A stretch of DNA of 28,820 nucleotides from Paraglomus occultum (lineage: Eukaryota > Glomeromycota > Glomeromycetes > Paraglomerales > Paraglomeraceae). Shown in pieces: positions 11,799 to 24,014 of this stretch. The notes under the pieces were generated by a model. That model was not told the DNA's origin. It was given only the letters and a program-made list of their open reading frames with translations, and searched no databases. Location: contig CAJVPJ010000320.1 of the NCBI GenBank assembly GCA_910592205.1, positions 1 to 28,820 on the forward strand, written 5' to 3'. The position numbers and the translations under genes were made by a program. Positions within the stretch are counted from its first letter, which is position 1. Every line of letters starts with the position of its first letter.

Positions 11799-13269
11799 TT
11801 AATTTCGTTAAAGGGGATAAACGGATGTACGGAAATATCGAAAATTACTATTATTTTTATCTGTATCTAATGAAGAAGAAATCGGTGATTTGAGAAGTTC
11901 ATCAAACATACGATGAATGAGAGGATTTAAATGAAAAGGGGGAAGAAAGCAATGACGGGAATTAAATAAATTATACTTGACAGGTAGTTGAATGAAGGTT
12001 GGGGGTTTGTTAAATATTATTCTACGTTATAATACTTTTTTTATACTTTTCACTTGCTTATGGGTAGGTAAGCTACGCAATTTTTTTTTCACTCTACAGG
12101 TTCTTGTTACTAATGGACCATGCACTAGCAAGATTTTATAACTGTGTTAGGGGCATCAGAGTCATTTATAAAGTTTTTCGAATATATACCTTTACTATAC
12201 TATGTTACTCAAGATGACGATCATTAGAAGAAATTTACGAATTCTTCGTCACGTCATTTAAACAGTTGCACGACTCTACTCCAACGTTTGTGCTGGCAAA
12301 AGTTACAATATTAATAACTGATGAAATGTTTATATCCTGTCCTCCAGTCTGACGAACCTATTCAACAATTCATTTTGCGAACAGTCCATTCTACAAACAT
12401 ACTCACATTTTGAACACAAAATTCGGATCGTCCATTATGAGCAATCTCCATGCAAATCATCCAAAAAGCACTGCTTTCGAATTCATTGATTCCTTCGAAC
12501 TACACGACATTTTTGTGTGTATATTTTCCCTCATTTTGTGCATTAAACTGTGCAATGCACAAAGAGTTTCCTAAAAATGATTAATGACACCAAATCAGCG
12601 CTCGGACATCAACTCCGGAACACTATGTTTTTAATTACCGTAGTTTTCCGCAAAAGTATCACCCCTGGGCGTCTATTTGTGACCGGTTTGGCTTTCTCGT
12701 ATTTTTTATACATAAAAAAATTAAAAACTGTAGCACATATTACTTTATTGTCTTTAAAGAGTGTTGTATTTCATCATACTCCACAAGTACTGGTGTGCAG
12801 GTATAAATTCATGTCATACATGAGACTTGATTAATTTCTATTCGTTCGATATTTCTATACTTGTGTAATGTAGCAAAAGCGAAGAAAAGCAGGGTAAAAA
12901 TTACCTGTATAAAACACGACAATAAAGGGATAATAGAATAAAGGGGCTGAAACCATAGATATTACATCGATTAGGGATGGGGTTATTTTATTAATCCTTC
13001 CAAAGATGTCAACAAAAGTCAGATACTGACTATGAAACTAGACTAGACAATGTTACATCCGTAATTTACGAAACTCCCGCGATTAATTAACTCTTATTCT
13101 ATCTAGTTTAGTTGATAACAGTCTGACACTCGGAATATTAGACTCTATAACTATCTCCAAATAAAACTAGTTTCTGTATAAAAGAATAAACGTTTATAAT
13201 CCCTGCGTCTAATCTCTTGTCATGAGAAACTGATTTCTCATCGAAAACCTTACAATCGCCCAAGCAACT
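11799..13269. other. Intergenic upstream of the TF gene
   Basis: No supported gene. I searched the minus strand here for a missing zinc-cluster exon (paired Cys codons with basic residues between them) and found none. A degenerate repeat-like segment lies at about 12637-12735 (see its own entry). Confidence 0.5.
12637..12735 (+). repeat. Degenerate dispersed repeat, copy 1
   Basis: The segment opens TACCGTAGTTTTCCGC, contains GTCTATTTGTG, and ends in an A-rich block with AAAAAAATTAAAAACTGTAGCA. The same order of blocks, more eroded, appears near 16597-16665. It looks like an old non-coding mobile-element remnant. Class unknown. Confidence 0.3.
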
Positions 13270-13401
13270 CTAACCTTGTCTCCGTCCTTTATACAAAAGG
13301 CCTTGTTCTATCTCCAGTCTTGTACTTTTTGGTGTTCCATACTCCCAATCGTATGTCTGATATGCACCACCCACAATGAACCATGATTGTTGACGTGTTG
13401 T
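13270..13401 (-). CDS. Possible terminal exon of a small unrecognised gene
   Basis: After a TATATAG acceptor-like site, 43 codons stay open to TAG at 13270-13272. The composition is protein-like (FIVGGAYQTYDWEYG, then a charged tail ending RRQG). An upstream open piece at 13734-13642, starting with ATG and ending at a possible GTATAT donor, would join in phase to give a 74-residue product. That donor is weak and other joins are possible, since the frame is also open at about 13500-13405. I do not recognise the product. It may not be a gene. Confidence 0.3.
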   Translation of the reverse strand, partial: TTRQQSWFIVGGAYQTYDWEYGTPKSTRLEIEQGLLYKGRRQG

Positions 13402-13782
13402 CTATATAGAAAAAATGTCTAGTTGTTGAAATCGATATGCTTCACGTATTAGCAACTGTTTATCAGTTTCCAAAGACTTAATTTCAAAGAGTAGACATCG
13501 TTCTCACAATGGTTAGAGACACCGGCCTTTCCCAGAGGCAGATACCGAAGTAGGAAATCGCACATCATAGCCTTAAATGAAAAGAATCTCAACCTTTGAT
13601 CATCTCCTGACTTGAAAAACACTCACATTCTAACTATATACAGCGTCCGATGCCAATGTAAAAATATAAATTCCGAATAACTGATGATTTTGACAATACA
13701 ATCCGGCATATTGTTCGGCTGCATCCCCCTTCATCGCTCAATCACATACATTTCCGAAATATCCAAATAACCAGGAATATTG

Positions 13783-13824
13783 TCCCCCCTCTCTCTCCCC
13801 TCTCCCCTTTCCCTCTCTCTTTCC
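13783..13824 (+). repeat. 42-nt pure pyrimidine tract
   Basis: An uninterrupted C/T run (C6, then CT and CCCT units). Such homopurine-homopyrimidine tracts can form triplex DNA. It may simply be low-complexity sequence or part of an untranslated region. Confidence 0.7.
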
Positions 13825-14100
13825 ATCGAGTTACTCTTAAATTTTCCTAAAAAACATGGGAAAGGAAATTCGATTACACAATATTTGAACGTTACTTACC
13901 ACAAAATATGATAGTGATAAAAAGTTCTGAATACATATGGTGGTAAAGGTTTCTTCTTTAGTATCGCTCAAAAGAATGCCAAGTACCCCGAATTTTTAGA
14001 TAGTTTTCTTTGCATTCGCCAATAAATCGGAATACGCGTTATGTTTTTTCCGGCATGTGACTGACGACAAGAATAAGATTCAGTCAGACACGTCACTGAC

Positions 14101-14135
14101 CTGTTTGAGTACTTGAATTTCACCCAATCGAAAGC
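14101..14135 (-). other. Isolated micro-exon-like segment
   Basis: A 35-nt segment is bounded by a strong acceptor (pyrimidine-rich CTTCCCTTCCACAG) and a good donor (GTCAGT), which is how a small internal exon looks. A further GTAAGT donor lies near 13899. Together with the open segment at 13270-13401 these suggest a small spliced minus-strand transcript, but no consistent protein could be assembled. Confidence 0.3.
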
Positions 14136-17100
14136 CTGTGGAAGGGAAGAATACAGATGCTATTTTTAGTAGAGTAGGATTGGCCGATATAAAAAGAAAA
14201 AGCGGAGTGAAAAGAAAAAAATAATCAACGAATAAATCGTAGATGTTGGCAGAAACCCTCGGCGATTAGACATGCTCAGTTGCGTTTACCTTATTTTGAA
14301 ATTGTGCGTGTTACGAAAAGCAGTTAATACGGCTTAATTATTGAATCATTAATACTCTCAGCATTTTCTAGCATTCTGCATTTTTGCACCACCTTTATTA
14401 GGTCCATTTTGTTACGATCATGCATTATCGTAAACCAATCAGGTCTATAATATTGGTAGTACAGTAAATTTGTGCAACCATTTCGGTTGGGACAAGAAAA
14501 TCGATAGTTTTGGAAGGTTTCTTATCTGCCTATCAAATTCATAACGTTTAAATTTGAGATGGATTTTTTGTTATGCATATATATCGATTGACGGTTAATT
14601 AATAAAAGCTCTGCTTCTTGAAGTCCAAGATTTTCACAGGAATAAGATTTTGTGTAAGAAGAAAAACCAATCTGTCGAAATCGTTTCTTTTATCGATCGA
14701 TCCCCTTTCTCGATGACGTAAGGAGACTTCGAAAGAATATATCTCACATATTTTTTATGCGGTCAATCTAATTTGTATAATGTGTAACCGATTTGGGGGG
14801 ACCTAACTGACTAATGAAATTTTGGGTAACCTTTTAAGGAAGCTGCTATCGTAACTCGTTAATCTGGTGTTGGGGGAATGGGAAAGAACGAGAAAGAATA
14901 AATATACATTGAATATATTGATATTGATGCAAGTATATTTGCCATACATTCTTTGCGCATAAGTAAACTTGGCCAATAAATAAAATAGACTTGTGGTTTT
15001 AATCAATCTAACGATTAATTAGCCAATGGAATCACTTTATTCCAAACACGTGCACAAAGATCTATAAATATCAAACAGCTCATTGTGAATGCCTCTTTTG
15101 CATTAAGGGGGCTGAGCTTACCTGCGGGATTATTGATAAATTAAAGTTTGGTGACAATTGCGGGGAAAATCCCCACGTTTGCATCAAGTCATGCAACATA
15201 AATTTTATAAAAAAAAAATTCTTGCTGTTGATAAAACTTGGACGCCCTGCAAATGGTGTACTGTATGCGGTGATCAGTTGTTGAAACAGTAGCACCATCA
15301 TCCTATACGACCGCAGATAGATTGGCGGTCTCTTCAAATGCCATACACACGCAGAACAATGGGATGCTCTGTATGACATCCGCCGATGTGAAAATACGGT
15401 AGAGTTGAACATCTCTAACTTTTTTTTTGTTTCATTGAAAAACCCACATGGAAGATTACGACATGTAATGTTTTGTTTGTAAAATAAGAATGGGCGTCCA
15501 GAAAGCTTAATGTCTAAATGTTGTTCTTATTAAAAAAGGAAGTAGTTATCATGTACGGTCAATAGCATGGACTGCATTGCCAAACGAATGCTTTGGTAGC
15601 TTGCTTACTAATACCTACTGACAAAAAAAGTTCATACTTCCCATACTCAGTAATCATGTCATATGTGTCACTATCAAACAGGTTATGAAAATTTTTTTAT
15701 GATATCGGTAATCAGTGGCGCATTATCTAAAAGCTATTCTTGATTAGAAAAAACAATCACATATGTAAAACGTATATACCATCTTACACTTTACGTGTTA
15801 CTTAATTAACTAATAAATGCTTCGTTAGTTAATAATATCTTGCGCAATTTTAATATTGCGTCCAATCAACCATAATCTAATACAATTTGCATGTTAAACA
15901 CGACTTTAATCAATGCCCTTTGTCTACTGAACGTTTAATTATAGAATAAATTATTCTTACGTAACGTTTATTAGCCTGCAGTATGGCAATAGGCATGAAA
16001 TACAAACTTTAAAGAATTGATGAGAAATACTGCCGTCAAAAATCAGAGCCGGACGAATAAAAGTCGAAATAAAATTTTAACTGAATGTATGAAATTAATC
16101 AATCGACCCAAAACTTGTCCCATTATGCATAATGTAGATTTGCCTCACATATCATGGAGGAAAATATCGATATCGTGCATACTTATTTTTCACGTTCAAA
16201 TCTTTATGGACATGTGTGGAACGGAATTTAGATATATGACGAAACATGCCAAGAATTCGCTTACTGATGAAATATCCCCTTAATTTTGCCCCGTTAATTT
16301 TGTACATTCAGTTGTACATTCGGTCATCCGATCGACGTCACAATGATAAATTGCAAGAATACCCTTTACTAGTCTGAGCGTACGTTTGTTACATTATTGG
16401 TTTATTGGAACAAACCAATTGGTTCTAACATCTGCAATCAGCTGCAATCAATCGTACTTTCTCCAGCGCACGATGGGCAATGTTCTTTGTGATTGTATGC
16501 AACACTCTTAAAAAACTCATCAACCGCAGAACACAACTGGCATGTGATTACAACAGAGGTCCATGTTCAGTGTCCGCGCATATTCGTTTATCCGCGGAAT
16601 ACCGTATGTCCGCTCTACTTGTGGTTTTTACGTGTGCGCAAGAAAAAAAATTAAAAATAGTAACAGTACAAGTAATATAATGTTGTGTTTAATTAGTGTA
16701 ATGAATAGAATACAGACACGCTAGAATATGATGGTCGCTATATAGACTTTTCGCATGATAGCGTTCTGACGGTATACGGCTTGGCTATTGCTTGGAAGTG
16801 CGTTCCTTAACTAAATATACACGACCAACACACGTCATTTGCATGAGCATCCGCATACCAAATCTTGTCAGACCATAATTCGATTGAACGAAGAACCCTT
16901 GGATTTATCGACTATTGGAACTTTCCAAATAATGTAAAGAATACGTTAAACGCAAAATTTACACATACATGTAAACACACAGACATAAGCACAACTCATT
17001 CACAGCATTCGTGCGTTTGTGGGTAAATATTATCAAATCCAGTAATATAATCATTGTCAAAATACCCGTTAACACAACCAGGAATAGAATCAGTTGAATG

Positions 17101-18671
17101 ACGATATGTAGAATGACAAATAGCCTCCCCAACTCCATTATATAGTAGAGACTGCAGACATTGGTTTATTTAGCTCTTTGTACATAACCGGCAGGGTTAG
17201 ATAACAATGATACAATATGGAAAATAGACGCTTCCCTTACATCTGTTATAACGTAATCACTAGTGTTACTATTAGAATCCAATCGTCCCATTAAATCGTT
17301 TAATCTTAAATATCGAACCACAAACTTAAACACCAATAACGACGTGGATCACAAACCCTGAGATTCACCGATTCGATACGTCAAGTGGTGCATGTGAGCA
17401 TGTACGCATAACTACAACAATACTATGAATCCTTGTAATATCACAATATGCCTTTAATATATCGTCAAAGTCTGTGTGTAATTCGTGTAACATGTTTAAA
17501 TCTTGCTGCAAGAAAAAAAAAAGAAAAAGGAAACGTTAGGTCGGGGCACCAATCATATCGGGATCACTCAGTTTTGTGCTATTCGACAAAAACGAGGTAA
17601 GAATGGGATGAGAATGGAAAGATAAATAAAATAAACAACTTGACCTTATATGGTCTTATATGACACAGGTTGTGCTTCCTTCGATGCTATTGGATGAATG
17701 GGGTTCAGTTGTTATCTTGGCCATCATCAAAACACATCCTTCCTCCCCAATGACGCCCATTTTTTGTTCGTTCCCAGAATAAATCTTTTTGACATACCTA
17801 CATATTGCATAGAACAACACAAAGGGTCATCGCACGGCTCTTATTCATTTTGAAATTCTGAAATTCGGCCGATTCTCAGAACCCGACGAATGAAAACACA
17901 GGATTAAAAGAATTAAAAAAAACAACTGATTATAGCTTATTTGAATTAATGAGCAACTACAATAACGGTTTTTCGTTTTTGTTTGTTAAATGACTTTTTT
18001 TTTACGTAGAAAGATTAAGATCGACATCAATAAATAAATCATGTGATATGCCAATGACAGAATTTAATAAAATAAACTTGCACAAATTATCATAAAACCC
18101 AATGATGTTTCCGATCATAAACTTCCCCCTTTTTCCAAGTCATTTCACAACTCTAAAATCAACCTCAATCCGTTGTCCTACTTTATTTTTTCCTGAAACA
18201 CAAGCATCATCTCTAATTATACATCCCCTATCACACATCGATTGGTCATTATATACTTGACCACAGACCATAAGTTATATTACGCTTGCCTGCATAATGG
18301 CATCATGCTTGAACCGTATATCGGATCGCCTGATATGTACTTTGGTTTGTCATGGTCCGTGTGGTTAGAGTGGACGTATGAACGTTAAGCCGAATATGAA
18401 TGTACGCCCCCAGGGTAAGAAAGTAATATATTAGTGTGTCAGGTCCATATGACCAAAAAAAGCAAACCTGCGTTGCGTACGAAATCTGAGAAAACCTTAT
18501 GAATAATATTCATTATCCAGAACGAATGAACAAATAAATGACTTTCGTATTGTCATGATTCTTACTCACCTTTTCTCCTATTTTTAATAAAGCGTGACAT
18601 GTCACGAATAATTAATAATCAGGCTGCGACGAGAGAGTTTTGCGAAAAAATTTTTCGATGGCAAAAGGGAA
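14136..18671. other. Intergenic, no supported gene
   Basis: About 4.5 kb of AT-rich sequence apart from the degenerate repeat near 16.6 kb. Open frames reach 110 codons (minus strand, 15080-15412) but show no recognisable domain or motif and cannot be separated from chance. Confidence 0.55.
16597..16665 (+). repeat. Degenerate dispersed repeat, copy 2
   Basis: The order of blocks matches the segment near 12637: TACCGTATGTCCGC, TCTACTTGTG, then AAAAAAAATTAAAAATAGTAACA. The two copies are in direct orientation. The similarity was judged by eye only. Confidence 0.3.
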
Positions 18672-18970
18672 AAAAATAATACATGCGTGCGGTCGACTTA
18701 CGCGTCATCAAGTACCTGTAGCTTGTTTAATCACAAAAAATTTATCTTTTGTGGGAAAAACTTTTTGTAAATTTCGGTCAAAATGCTTAGCGTTGTTGCT
18801 CTTAAAGCAATAGCCCAAATCGTATGTTTGCTATTTGTAACAGAACAAGTGCAATCACACGCATTTATTCAGAACGGAAACTGGTCGGTGATCGTACTTT
18901 GAATGTTTGCATATTAGTCTCTTAATAGATAGTATTCATTCTGACTGCAAGCTCAAGCAATAAACAAGTT

Positions 18971-20854
18971 ATTAGGTATATAGCCAGCGGTCATGGTCTG
19001 AGTTGATTTTATACCACTTATCGCACAAACGTATACTGTGACTTACTACCACAGTAATGTTATGTTGGGTTTTGCTGTCATCGTCGTTATTAACCATCAC
19101 ATTTTTACTAACGAATTTATCAAAGAGAGATTTACTTGTTTGCGATTACGGAAGACTTTTACGTTGTTTATCTATATCTCCAATGAATCGGTATGTATGA
19201 TAAGACTGACGTTTGTACTAATAGCAGATTTGGCACGTAATGCGTTTCTTATTCCATAATCAAAAGTGTTGGATGGTGTAGATAGCATGTGCTATTCAAG
19301 ACTTACTATATGCTAGTTGAGAATTATATTTTATTCTCATGAAAATACTACCGAAAATAGTCAATTGTTTGGACCAAACTTTATACAAAGATAGGAATGA
19401 TTTAACAATCACAATCTTGTCTTTTCTCAAGTCTTATTTAAATTAAAGTGTAAAAACTGCCCCGTATTTATCAAATACGTAATACGGTCAAGTTTTCCAA
19501 TGCACTGCATTTGTAACTTTCTTCTATTTGAAAGTGAGACTTTCGAAAGCAATATTAATATGTCTAAAATAGATACAAAGTATGTATTATTATCCAACTC
19601 GTAAGTGCGCGCTTACTCGGGTGACATTTGATTTAACTTGCGTGTATTATCAAATACAATAATCAATAGTTTATATTCCACAGATGACGCGACGACAATT
19701 CAGATAAACCTCTTTATCGATTTTCCGTAATTTATAAATCAGACTTGTCCGCATATGTGTTATATAGAGTCATATGCAATGAGGAGATATAATAGCTATA
19801 AAATCTCAAGGGCGTTACATTGCTAAAAAAATTAAGCTTTTTTCAGATTTATTCAATTTAAATAATACCGTTAGTGTTAATAAAAACGACTCTTGTGTAT
19901 TTACATACATTCGAAGAAACCCAGCTATGGATCAATTGCATGTAAACGTATATATCGTTGGCGATTGGAATGGCTTTTCAGTTTACTGTAATGTTATGTA
20001 ACATTACGTTACAACCAGAATAATCGAATATGGCTGAAGAGTCTTTGCAAAAGCTGTTTATTTATCCTGAGAGTAGTACTTATCGTTTTTCTATAGCATC
20101 AAATTCGCATATCACCTTTCAACCAGTCTTTTATCTAATATCTAACAACAAATGTTTATCAAATTAGTACGGTAAATTGCGTCTGGCTATTTAACACTCA
20201 CATTCTTCTTCTTACAACAAAATATTTTAAAGAAAGCTCAAAGAGAAAAATGTCAAATTAATAATAGCCAAGCGCTTCAGGAATATCTGAGCAAAGACAA
20301 AATTACTTGTAAAGAAGAACGAACATAAAACGTGTATTATTACATAAGAAAACAAAAAATAGAAGTATAAAAAAAAAGCAGTTTCTCGTGATTATGCAGT
20401 CAAATCATGAAAAAAGCAATTTTAACATAACAAGTTGCCGCAACCAATCGAGTAAATGTTACCAAAATAAATTTTTTATATTTGATTCGCATTTCACTAC
20501 TTTGATTCAACGTAAAAATAATTTAATTTTGTAGACATAACTTTATTATCTTTGTTATTGATCTTGAAACTGTAAATATCAATAAAAGTGGTAGAGAGAT
20601 TGCATGGGAAGAAAACTGTCATAAAACCATTAATGAGTGTTCCTACTTTTTGGCTACTCTGGTAAAAATTAAATTTTACTATTTTTTTTACTACTACTAC
20701 TACTACTACTAGTAATAGTAGTAGTAGTAGTAGTAATATATCATTATTGTAATTAGTTGCTTTATTATTATTATTTTTTATTTTCTATCGCGGTTTATAA
20801 ATTTCTCCCCTTTGCTTAGTTATTGTTATAATAATAAAATTCTTTCGTGTATAA
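18971..20854 (+). other. Central segment unique to the long repeat copy
   Basis: About 1.88 kb of very AT-rich sequence without a supported coding region. It contains the trinucleotide palindrome at 20689-20736. Neither a target-site duplication nor inverted termini could be seen at its borders, so insertion here and deletion from the short copy remain equally possible. Confidence 0.5.
20689..20736. repeat. (TAC)n / (GTA)n perfect inverted repeat
   Basis: A run of CTA/ACT triplets (about 20689-20711) is followed after a few bases by its reverse complement, a run of TAG triplets (about 20715-20736). The two arms can fold into a hairpin of about 20 base pairs with a very short loop. Confidence 0.85.
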
Positions 20855-21660
20855 TTGTCTCAAATTGTTTCGATACTGGCGAAGATATTGTTCTCCGATG
20901 ATTTTGCTATTAATGACTTTTTGGTCCTTGTAAATTTAATAAATATTCTTATATTGTGGAATTGGCTATGTCATGTAGCAACAGGGTAATAACAAACCAT
21001 GTAAAATTTGCTCAGAAAATTAGCATTTATTGCATTTCTTTGAATGTAAGTAAATTGGCATTGTTTATCTAGAATACGATTTGTTTATTTGTCATGTTAT
21101 CATAACAACGCGAATTCCTGCATTCATATCATTGTAATTGGTCACACTCGGGTGTTTAATTAAGAGAGTACTTTGATGGAGGAATAATGTGACTAATACC
21201 TGTAAGAGCGATAGCAGCAACCTTACAATAATTAGCTTTATCTCTTGTTATAAGATGCTCATCAACCAATTTTCTCTTGTTCTGCTAATTCGTATTCCTG
21301 TTGCTCAAAATTAAATGTTCTTTATGCTTTTTCAGTAAATTTTTTGCTTCTGCCTTGTGAGCATTAGCATTGTTGTTTGGTAATGCCCGCGCGAGTGATG
21401 AAAAACAACCGATTGCTAATTGATTATACTGTAAGACAACTGTTGACACGTATCACATAAATTTGAATATAAAGTGTTAATTGGAACCAAAACTTGCAAA
21501 CACATCTATCTTGATAATTTTAACGTACTATTATTCTCGAGACCTGCGATAAATTACGATAAACCGATTTGTATCTCGCTTCAGCTGGCAAAAGTGTAAG
21601 CGATTGAGTAATTTAGTTAACGTTTCTATCAGAACTTGGTAATCCATGAATTTCGGCATA

Positions 21661-22403
21661 CGTGGGGTGGCTGAAAAGTTCTGATCGTGGATTTTTCTCT
21701 TGACAGGTGCCGGTCTCACTTAAGCTTGAGCTTCTGAGAAAAAAGCTGGTGCGAGTGACATGTGAGTTGTTGAGTAGCGCTCATTTTTCCTGTCACACTA
21801 AACCATTTGGAAAAATTCATTTCTATGCAATCCTTGCGAACTTTTTTTTCTTATACCACCGTAGAGATTACGCATGTTGTGATTCGCCATCAAAATATCA
21901 CGTGACAGATTTTGGCGGACGATCATCCAACTATGGCAACGATTATATTTCGACCTAATACCACGATCCATGCGAGTTCTATGCAGTTTCTAAAGAATTG
22001 TTTGAACAAACGAAAAGAAAAAAAAGATCAAGTAAATTGCTTAGAAATGTATGGAGATAGGAAATTTATAAAGATTATATCCATAATGTTATTAGAATTA
22101 AATGTCGAGTGTTTGAAACTTTTGCTTGGAGACATCGGATCGCGTTGAAATTTTGCAAGTTATTAGGGTTTGTAATATGGCATGTTCAGAGGAATTTTCA
22201 ACATTGTTCCTAATTTCTATGAGAAATTAGAAATTCCCATTCTTTCTAATTGCGACTATTTTCCAATTGGTTTAGGGTATCGTCAACGAACGTACATAAC
22301 TTGACAATTACCAGTTCAATTTAGGCCAACTTTTTTTTCAGCTGTCGATTAAAACCTCGGGCTTGCAACCATAGTTATATTGGGCAGTTGTTGCCACCCC
22401 ACG
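21661..22403 (+). mobile_element. TA-flanked short inverted-repeat element (Tc1/mariner-like, 743 bp)
   Basis: The left end CGTGGGGTGGC (21661-21671) is the exact reverse complement of the right end GCCACCCCACG (22393-22403), and both ends are flanked by TA (21659-21660 and 22404-22405). TA duplication is the hallmark of Tc1/mariner elements. The left end continues TGAAAAGTTCTGATCG, which resembles mariner termini. Beyond 11 bp the ends do not match, and the inside has only two short frames (about 83 and 78 codons) with no recognisable DDE/D transposase. It could be a non-autonomous or badly decayed element. The short terminal match makes this tentative. Confidence 0.45.
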
Positions 22404-22405
22404 TA

Positions 22406-23211
22406 GATTTCGAAAAGTTTTTCACAGCGGTAATGACGATTGTATTTGGTTCCATCGAAGTACTTTTTTTACATTGCTATAATAATAATAATCAGAATGG
22501 TCAACTACTTATTCGATGTTAGACGTTTGAAGGTACCCGTTTCAGAGAATGTAGGCTGTAGCTTTTTTTTATGGGTACGCTGGTTGTCATCATGATCAAG
22601 TGCAATATAACTGAAGTCCCAGCTTCAATTATTACTTGCACGCTTTACGGTGGAACTACCTTTCTGACATAACGATAATGTTGATCGATAACTATCCAAC
22701 GTATTGTTTATAGATTGATAAACCAGAAGTACTTATTTTGTGTTTCTGTCTCTGGAATTTCATAATTATGCGGGTATATTGAGAATTGATAGGAAACGTG
22801 AATTGCTAAGAAAGAGACTGGTAAGAGAAAAGAGTATTGGTAAAAAAAGAGATTTGATACAAAACTTGTTGAAATGAACAATGTTTAGATAAATTGTCTT
22901 TAAGTGCATCATTTAACGAGATTAAAGTGTAGCATTTTGTCCCGATATAGATTAACGTGTAAAGCCAGCTATTACGTAAATAAAAAAAACGTGTAATTTG
23001 CCTGTGCATAACAGTGTACGCATTCATTTCGTCGTTATAAAACGAAAATCTCGATAAGCCGATAAATCATCCGAGTTTTACTTGTAATTTTCAATTGGAG
23101 GATAATAATCGCTTATTCATCATCAATTATTTGTGGCAGATAAGAATTTATTACTATTATTATTGTACATAACACAGTTGAAGGGAGCGCTTCGAAAATT
23201 TCTATGAGTAA
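22406..23211. other. Intergenic between repeats
   Basis: AT-rich sequence with no supported gene between the TA-flanked element and the short repeat copy. Confidence 0.55.
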
Positions 23212-24014
23212 TGAAAATACATACGTGCGGTCGACTTACGCGTCATCAAATACTTGTAGTTGACGAGTGATGTTTTAATCGCAAAAAATTTATCTTTTAT
23301 GGGAAAAACTTTTTGCAAATCTCGGTCAAAATGCTTAGTGTTGTTGCTCTTAAAGCAATAACCCAAATCGTGTGTTTGCTATTTGTAACAGAACGAGTGC
23401 AATCACACGCATTTATTCAGAACGGAAACTGGTCGGTGATCGTACTTTGAATGTTTGCATAGTAGTCTCTTAATAGATTGTATCATTCTGACTGCAAGCT
23501 CAAGCAATAAACAAGTTCGTCTCACAACGTTTCGATACTGGCGAAGATATTGTTCTCCGATAATTTTGCTATTAATGACTTTTTGGACCTTGTAAATTTA
23601 ATCAATATTCTTATATTGTAGAACTGGCTATGTCATGTAGCAACAGGTGATAACAAACCATGTAAAATTTGCTCAGAAAATTAGCATTTATTGCATTTAT
23701 TCAAAATGTAAGTAAATTGGCATTGTTTATCTAGAGTGTACAGCGCGAATTTCTGCATTCATATCATTGGTCACACTCAAGTGTTTAACAACCAATTGCT
23801 AATTGGTTATAACCGTAAGCCGTTGACACATATCACATAATTTGAATATAAAGTGTTAATTGGAACCAGAACTTGCAAACACATCATATCTTGATAATTT
23901 CAACGTACTATATTATTCTCGAGACCTGCGATAAATTACGAACCGATTGTAACTCGCTTCGGCTGGCAAAAGTGTAATCGATTGAGTGATTTAGTTGACG
24001 TTTCTATCAGAGAT
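23212..24014 (+). repeat. Dispersed repeat, internally deleted copy (about 0.8 kb)
   Basis: Direct-orientation partner of the long copy at 18672-21636. The left block 23212-23517 and right block 23518-24014 abut, so the 1.88-kb centre and the 245-bp segment are missing here or inserted there. Scattered substitutions and small indels show the copies have diverged for some time. Confidence 0.75.

Larger units (their letters stand above)
18672..21636 (+). repeat. Dispersed repeat, long copy (about 2.96 kb)
   Basis: Two blocks of this region match the shorter copy at 23212-24014 at high identity by eye. The left block is 18672-18970, containing GTGCGGTCGACTTACGCGTC and GGAAACTGGTCGGTGATCGT. The right block is about 20855-21636, containing TTTCGATACTGGCGAAGATA and CTCGAGACCTGCGATAAATT. 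Between them lie about 1.88 kb absent from the short copy, and the right block carries about 245 bp more (roughly 21161-21407). No transposase or reverse transcriptase is visible and no terminal inverted or long terminal repeat was found. It is an unclassified, non-coding repeat family. Confidence 0.75.

Noticed and set aside
12550-12834. 94-codon plus-strand frame
   Set aside because: It overlaps the degenerate repeat and shows no recognisable motif or splice partner.
13495-13570. tRNA-Glu/Gly-like string (AATGGTTAGAG ... CCGGCCTTTC ... GATACCG)
   Set aside because: The D-arm and anticodon-arm resemblance is suggestive, but the T loop lacks TTC-A/G and the acceptor strands do not pair. At best it is an old tRNA fossil.
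15080-15412. 110-codon minus-strand frame
   Set aside because: No domain or family resemblance and no convincing splice signals. Chance cannot be excluded at this length.
21707-22148. Two short frames inside the TA-flanked element as transposase pieces
   Set aside because: Neither shows a helix-turn-helix or DDE/D signature, so no transposase call is justified.
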